A DNA stretch of 64,000 bases from contig JACIZI010000002.1 of the NCBI GenBank assembly GCA_014359475.1, forward strand, positions 186,001-250,000, given 5' to 3'. A model generated the notes under the pieces. It did not search any database and had not been told where the DNA came from. It worked only from the letters and a program-made list of their open reading frames with translations. This document shows, piece after piece, positions 61,282 through 64,000 of the stretch (the first letter of the stretch is position 1; each line of letters begins with the position of its first letter). The stretch comes from Marinobacter sp. Lineage in GTDB: Bacteria; Pseudomonadota; Gammaproteobacteria; Pseudomonadales; Oleiphilaceae. The translations under genes and the position numbers were made by a program.

Positions 61282-62142
61282 ATGAGAGACATCACCCGTA
61301 AACTGGTGGAATTACTGGATCTGTCACCCATAGGGGATGACCATTTCCAGGGGGACAGCGAAGATCTCGGCTTTCCCAATGTGTTTGGGGGCCAGGTATT
61401 GGGCCAGGCCCTTATGGCCGCCAGTCGTACGGTGGAAGTCCGCCTGCCGCATTCCCTTCACGCCTATTTTCTGCGCCCCGGCAACCACAGTATGCCGATT
61501 GATTATGAAGTGCAGCGGGTCCGGGATGGTGGAAGTTTCTCCGTGCGCCGGGTCATTGCCCGGCAGGATGGCAAGGAAATTCTGACCGGTTCCATGTCGT
61601 TCCAGCGGGAAGAAGAAGGTCTGGAGCATCAGTTTGATATGCCCGATGCGCCGGATCCGGACACTCTCAAGTCCGAGCAGGAATACGGCGCGATGCTGGC
61701 CCCTCATGTGCCGGAGCAAGTGCGCTCCATGTTGACCCGGGAGCGCCCCATTGAGATTCGCCCCGTGGATCCGCTCAATCCGTTCCGCCCTGAGCCGCGG
61801 CCGCCATACTCGCAATGCTGGCTCCGGGCCCAGGGGCCTTTGCCGGATGACCCGGTGTTGCAGCGTTGTCTGCTGACCTATGCCTCGGACTTCTCCTTCC
61901 TGGCCACCTCCATGAATCCCCACGGGGTCAGCTTCATGTCGAAGGGGATGCAGGTGGCCAGTCTGGACCACAGCATCTGGTTCCACCGGGATTTCCGCAT
62001 GGATGAATGGCTTCTGTATGACAAGGATAGCCCCAGTGCATCCCAGGGCCGTGGTTTCAATCGCGGTAACTTCTATACACAAGACGGACAGTTGGTGGCC
62101 TCTACCGTCCAGGAAGCTCTGATTCGTAAGCGCGCCCGCTGA
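61282..62142 (+). CDS. tesB: Acyl-CoA thioesterase II TesB
   Basis: A 286-residue double-hotdog thioesterase (E. coli TesB 286 aa). Conserved regions are FPNVFGGQVLGQALMAASRT near the N terminus, LTYASDFSFLATS with the catalytic Asp, VASLDHSIWFHRDFR with Ser/Thr-type residue, and GQLVASTVQEALIR with the catalytic Gln. It cleaves medium- to long-chain acyl-CoAs in the cytoplasm. The ribosome-binding site is GGAG 7-8 bases upstream. Its stop abuts the convergent EAL gene (adjacent stop positions). Confidence 0.95.
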   Translation: MRDITRKLVELLDLSPIGDDHFQGDSEDLGFPNVFGGQVLGQALMAASRTVEVRLPHSLHAYFLRPGNHSMPIDYEVQRVRDGGSFSVRRVIARQDGKEILTGSMSFQREEEGLEHQFDMPDAPDPDTLKSEQEYGAMLAPHVPEQVRSMLTRERPIEIRPVDPLNPFRPEPRPPYSQCWLRAQGPLPDDPVLQRCLLTYASDFSFLATSMNPHGVSFMSKGMQVASLDHSIWFHRDFRMDEWLLYDKDSPSASQGRGFNRGNFYTQDGQLVASTVQEALIRKRAR

Positions 62143-64000
62143 TTATCCTGATTGTTGCTGTTTGCCGGCCAGCTCTTTGTCCAGCCATTCGATTATCGCA
62201 TCCAGGGGCAGCGGCGGAGTCAGGTAGTAGCCCTGAATTTCGTCACATCCCATGTCCGCCAGCAGATTAAGTGTCTCTTCGTTTTCCACCCCCTCGGCCA
62301 CCACTTTATAGCCGAGGCTGTGGCACATGTTGATGGTGGTGCGCACAATTACCCGGTCGTCGGCCTGTTCCACCAGATCCTTCACCAGAGACCGGTCAAT
62401 CTTGATCTCCGATGCCGGCAGTTGCTTGATGTAGGAAAGCGATGAATAGCCGGAGCCAAAGTCGTCAATCGACAGGGGAATGCCTGCCTGCTCCAGGGAG
62501 GTCAGGGTTTTCAGGGAGTTTTCCGGGTCCTGCATCATGGACGTCTCTGTCACCTCCAGCGTGATGCGACCCTGATGGCTGTGGTAACTGGCCATCAACC
62601 GTTTTACGAACACCGGGAAATCCGGCTCCCGCAAATTGTTCGGAGAGATGTTCACGGAAATGTCCAGGTCGTGGCCGCGCTCCAGCAGGAGGGTGCGTAG
62701 CGCCAGTGATTGCTCCATTACCCGGCGGGTCAGGGGCTTGATCAGGCCGGTCTGCTCCGCCAGGGCAATCAGCTCGTCTGTCCCGATCGGCTGGCTTCGC
62801 CCCGGCCAGCGGATCAGGGCCTCCAGCCCGGTTACCCGGCGATCACTGAGGCGGAGCTTGGGTTGCAGGTACAGTTCCAGTCGGGATTCCTGCAGTGCCT
62901 GGCGCAAATCGGACACCAGGGTGAGGCGGTCGGCGCTGTAGGAGTCCCTGCTGGGCCGGTACAGGGCCAGGCCCCGCTCTCTCGCTTCCCGGGACTCCTG
63001 GGCGATGTAGGCACGCCGGATCAGTGTGTTGGTATCCCGGGCATGGTCCGGGTAGGTGGCGGTGCCGATCTGTGACTCCAGGGAGAGCTGCATGCCCAGA
63101 TAATCCAGCGGTTCACGGATTTCTTCCACTCGCCCGAGCATGAAGCGGGGCGACTGCAGGATAATGTCCGCATCAATAACAAAGCCGAAGCTGTCGTTCT
63201 CCAGGAATGCCAGGTAAAAGGCTCCCTTGGCGGATGCCTCCAGGCTAAAGATACCGGGCAGTTCGCCGATAATGCTGTTGAAGCGTCTTGCGGCCAGCTC
63301 CAGCAATCGGTCGGTGTTGCGGTGGCCCAGGGTGCGGGTGATGTTGCGCAGGTTGTTGAGGTGGATCACCGCCACTGCGTAGCGCCGGTGTGGCTGTTCA
63401 TTGATCAGTTCCTGCAGAACAATCTCGAAGGAACTGCGGTTGGGCAGGCCGGTCAGTCCGTGGTGCAGGGCCTGATCCATCAGCCGTACTTCGGCCTGGC
63501 GGCGAGCCGCCAGAGCAGCCAGTTCGGACTCCCTGGAATGAAGTTTCTCCTGCCGTTCGTGGTACAGGCGACTGGCCAGGGCGAAGGTGAGCAGTATGGC
63601 TTCCAGTGCGGAGCCCAGCTCCAGGCCATAGCGGGTCAGCCAGTTGACCGGCAGAAAGCCGTATTTGTTCGCCGCGGTCAATGCGGTACCAATAAGCAGC
63701 AGGCTCCAGGCAACGGTGTAATAGCCGGCCTGGGAGCTGCCCCGCCACCACTGCACGGGCCCCGCAAAGGCCATGAATACAGCGCCCCCCATGGCAATCG
63801 CTACTGACAGACGAATGGACGTATTGTAATCCAGGAAAAAGCTGGCAATCAGCGCCAGAGTACTGAGTACCATGCCCATCCGGGACACCAGATCCCATGC
63901 CGGTGCCTTGTCTGCCAGCTTCAGGAAGGAGCGGCAAAACTGCAGGGCAAAGAGCAGTGTCAGCGGCACCGAGACCAGCATGCCCTGATTCTGAATCCCC
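62143..64000 (-). CDS. Membrane GGDEF-EAL protein with degenerate GGDEF, 5' truncated by the window edge
   Basis: At least 618 residues visible; the frame is open at the right edge, so the true start is outside. The visible N terminus has six or more hydrophobic helices (7TM-DISM type pattern), then a GGDEF-like domain (about residues 170-330 of the visible part) whose signature is replaced by SAKGAFYLAF, so cyclase activity is unlikely. The C-terminal EAL domain keeps EALIRW, the NIS and EVTET residues, DDFGSGYSSLSYI, IKIDRSLV and VAEGVEN, all needed for c-di-GMP phosphodiesterase action. It probably degrades c-di-GMP. Ends convergently with tesB. Confidence 0.9.
   Translation of the reverse strand, partial: GIQNQGMLVSVPLTLLFALQFCRSFLKLADKAPAWDLVSRMGMVLSTLALIASFFLDYNTSIRLSVAIAMGGAVFMAFAGPVQWWRGSSQAGYYTVAWSLLLIGTALTAANKYGFLPVNWLTRYGLELGSALEAILLTFALASRLYHERQEKLHSRESELAALAARRQAEVRLMDQALHHGLTGLPNRSSFEIVLQELINEQPHRRYAVAVIHLNNLRNITRTLGHRNTDRLLELAARRFNSIIGELPGIFSLEASAKGAFYLAFLENDSFGFVIDADIILQSPRFMLGRVEEIREPLDYLGMQLSLESQIGTATYPDHARDTNTLIRRAYIAQESREARERGLALYRPSRDSYSADRLTLVSDLRQALQESRLELYLQPKLRLSDRRVTGLEALIRWPGRSQPIGTDELIALAEQTGLIKPLTRRVMEQSLALRTLLLERGHDLDISVNISPNNLREPDFPVFVKRLMASYHSHQGRITLEVTETSMMQDPENSLKTLTSLEQAGIPLSIDDFGSGYSSLSYIKQLPASEIKIDRSLVKDLVEQADDRVIVRTTINMCHSLGYKVVAEGVENEETLNLLADMGCDEIQGYYLTPPLPLDAIIEWLDKELAGKQQQSG

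Noticed and set aside
1..64000. CRISPR arrays, insertion sequences, prophage genes, rRNA or tRNA
   Set aside because: No regularly spaced repeats, transposase or integrase motifs, phage structural genes or cloverleaf-like sequences were seen on either strand; a tRNA scan would be needed to exclude a tRNA fully.

Overview
This window looks like chromosomal DNA from a marine gammaproteobacterium, most likely Marinobacter or a close relative. That is an inference from protein resemblance, gene content and gene order (about 60% GC; UvrD, RapA, FadE, PstSCAB-PhoU, ThiI, MnmH and CysZ of gammaproteobacterial type; a rubredoxin/rubredoxin-reductase pair); no database search was possible. Coding density is high. 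I see no insertion sequence, prophage, CRISPR array, rRNA or tRNA. About 60 protein genes are supported, plus one strong candidate non-coding RNA.

Layout. 1-7.3 kb: truncated thiI; an acetylpolyamine amidohydrolase divergent from a GabD-type semialdehyde dehydrogenase (polyamine/GABA catabolism); then a minus-strand operon of chemoreceptor, coiled-coil porin and small PstS-like periplasmic protein. 7.6-11.2 kb: uvrD, mntP, uppP. 11.3-15.1 kb: an arsenic island, acr3 divergent from arsR-gapdh-arsJ, predicted to export arsenite and to convert arsenate to exportable 1-arseno-3-phosphoglycerate. 15.1-17.7 kb: outer-membrane barrel, FetAB-type ABC exporter, YciA thioesterase. 17.8-23.4 kb: pstS-pstC-pstA-pstB-phoU with an upstream Pho box. 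23.4-27.8 kb: mqo-pntAA-pntAB-pntB on the minus strand. 27.9-32.5 kb: hinT, a ubiquinone hydroxylase, a YbaK-domain protein, mscS, mnmH. 32.6-34 kb: a methyltransferase and, antisense to its 3' end, a GGA-rich RNA of about 225 nt with the hallmarks of the CsrB/RsmY/RsmZ family.

34-41.2 kb: cysZ, rapA, fadE, crcB, and a cold-shock gene with a long leader. 41.3-46.2 kb: dienelactone-hydrolase family protein, Yip1-family protein, P2-type cation ATPase, a hypothetical gene and a possible decayed ORF. 46.3-52.8 kb: NhaR-like and TetR regulators, SDR, ilvD, pbpG, a short asparaginase-like protein, rsuA. 53-57.4 kb: lytic transglycosylase, an unusual receiver-domain protein, phoR and phoB, the latter with a near-consensus Pho box. 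57.4-59.5 kb: ubiA, ubiC, hpt. 59.8-64 kb: rubredoxin (55 aa), rubredoxin reductase, tesB and a truncated GGDEF-EAL protein with a degenerate GGDEF motif.

How it fits together: phosphate sensing (PhoR/PhoB) and uptake (Pst/PhoU) lie in separate blocks tied by matching Pho boxes. Arsenate enters cells through phosphate transporters, which makes the nearby arsenate-detoxification island functionally coherent. Energy and redox genes (mqo, pnt, ubiA/ubiC/ubi hydroxylase, fadE, tesB, rubredoxin system) fit a respiratory, lipid- or hydrocarbon-using lifestyle. The putative CsrB-like RNA would be a global post-transcriptional regulator and is the item most worth following up.
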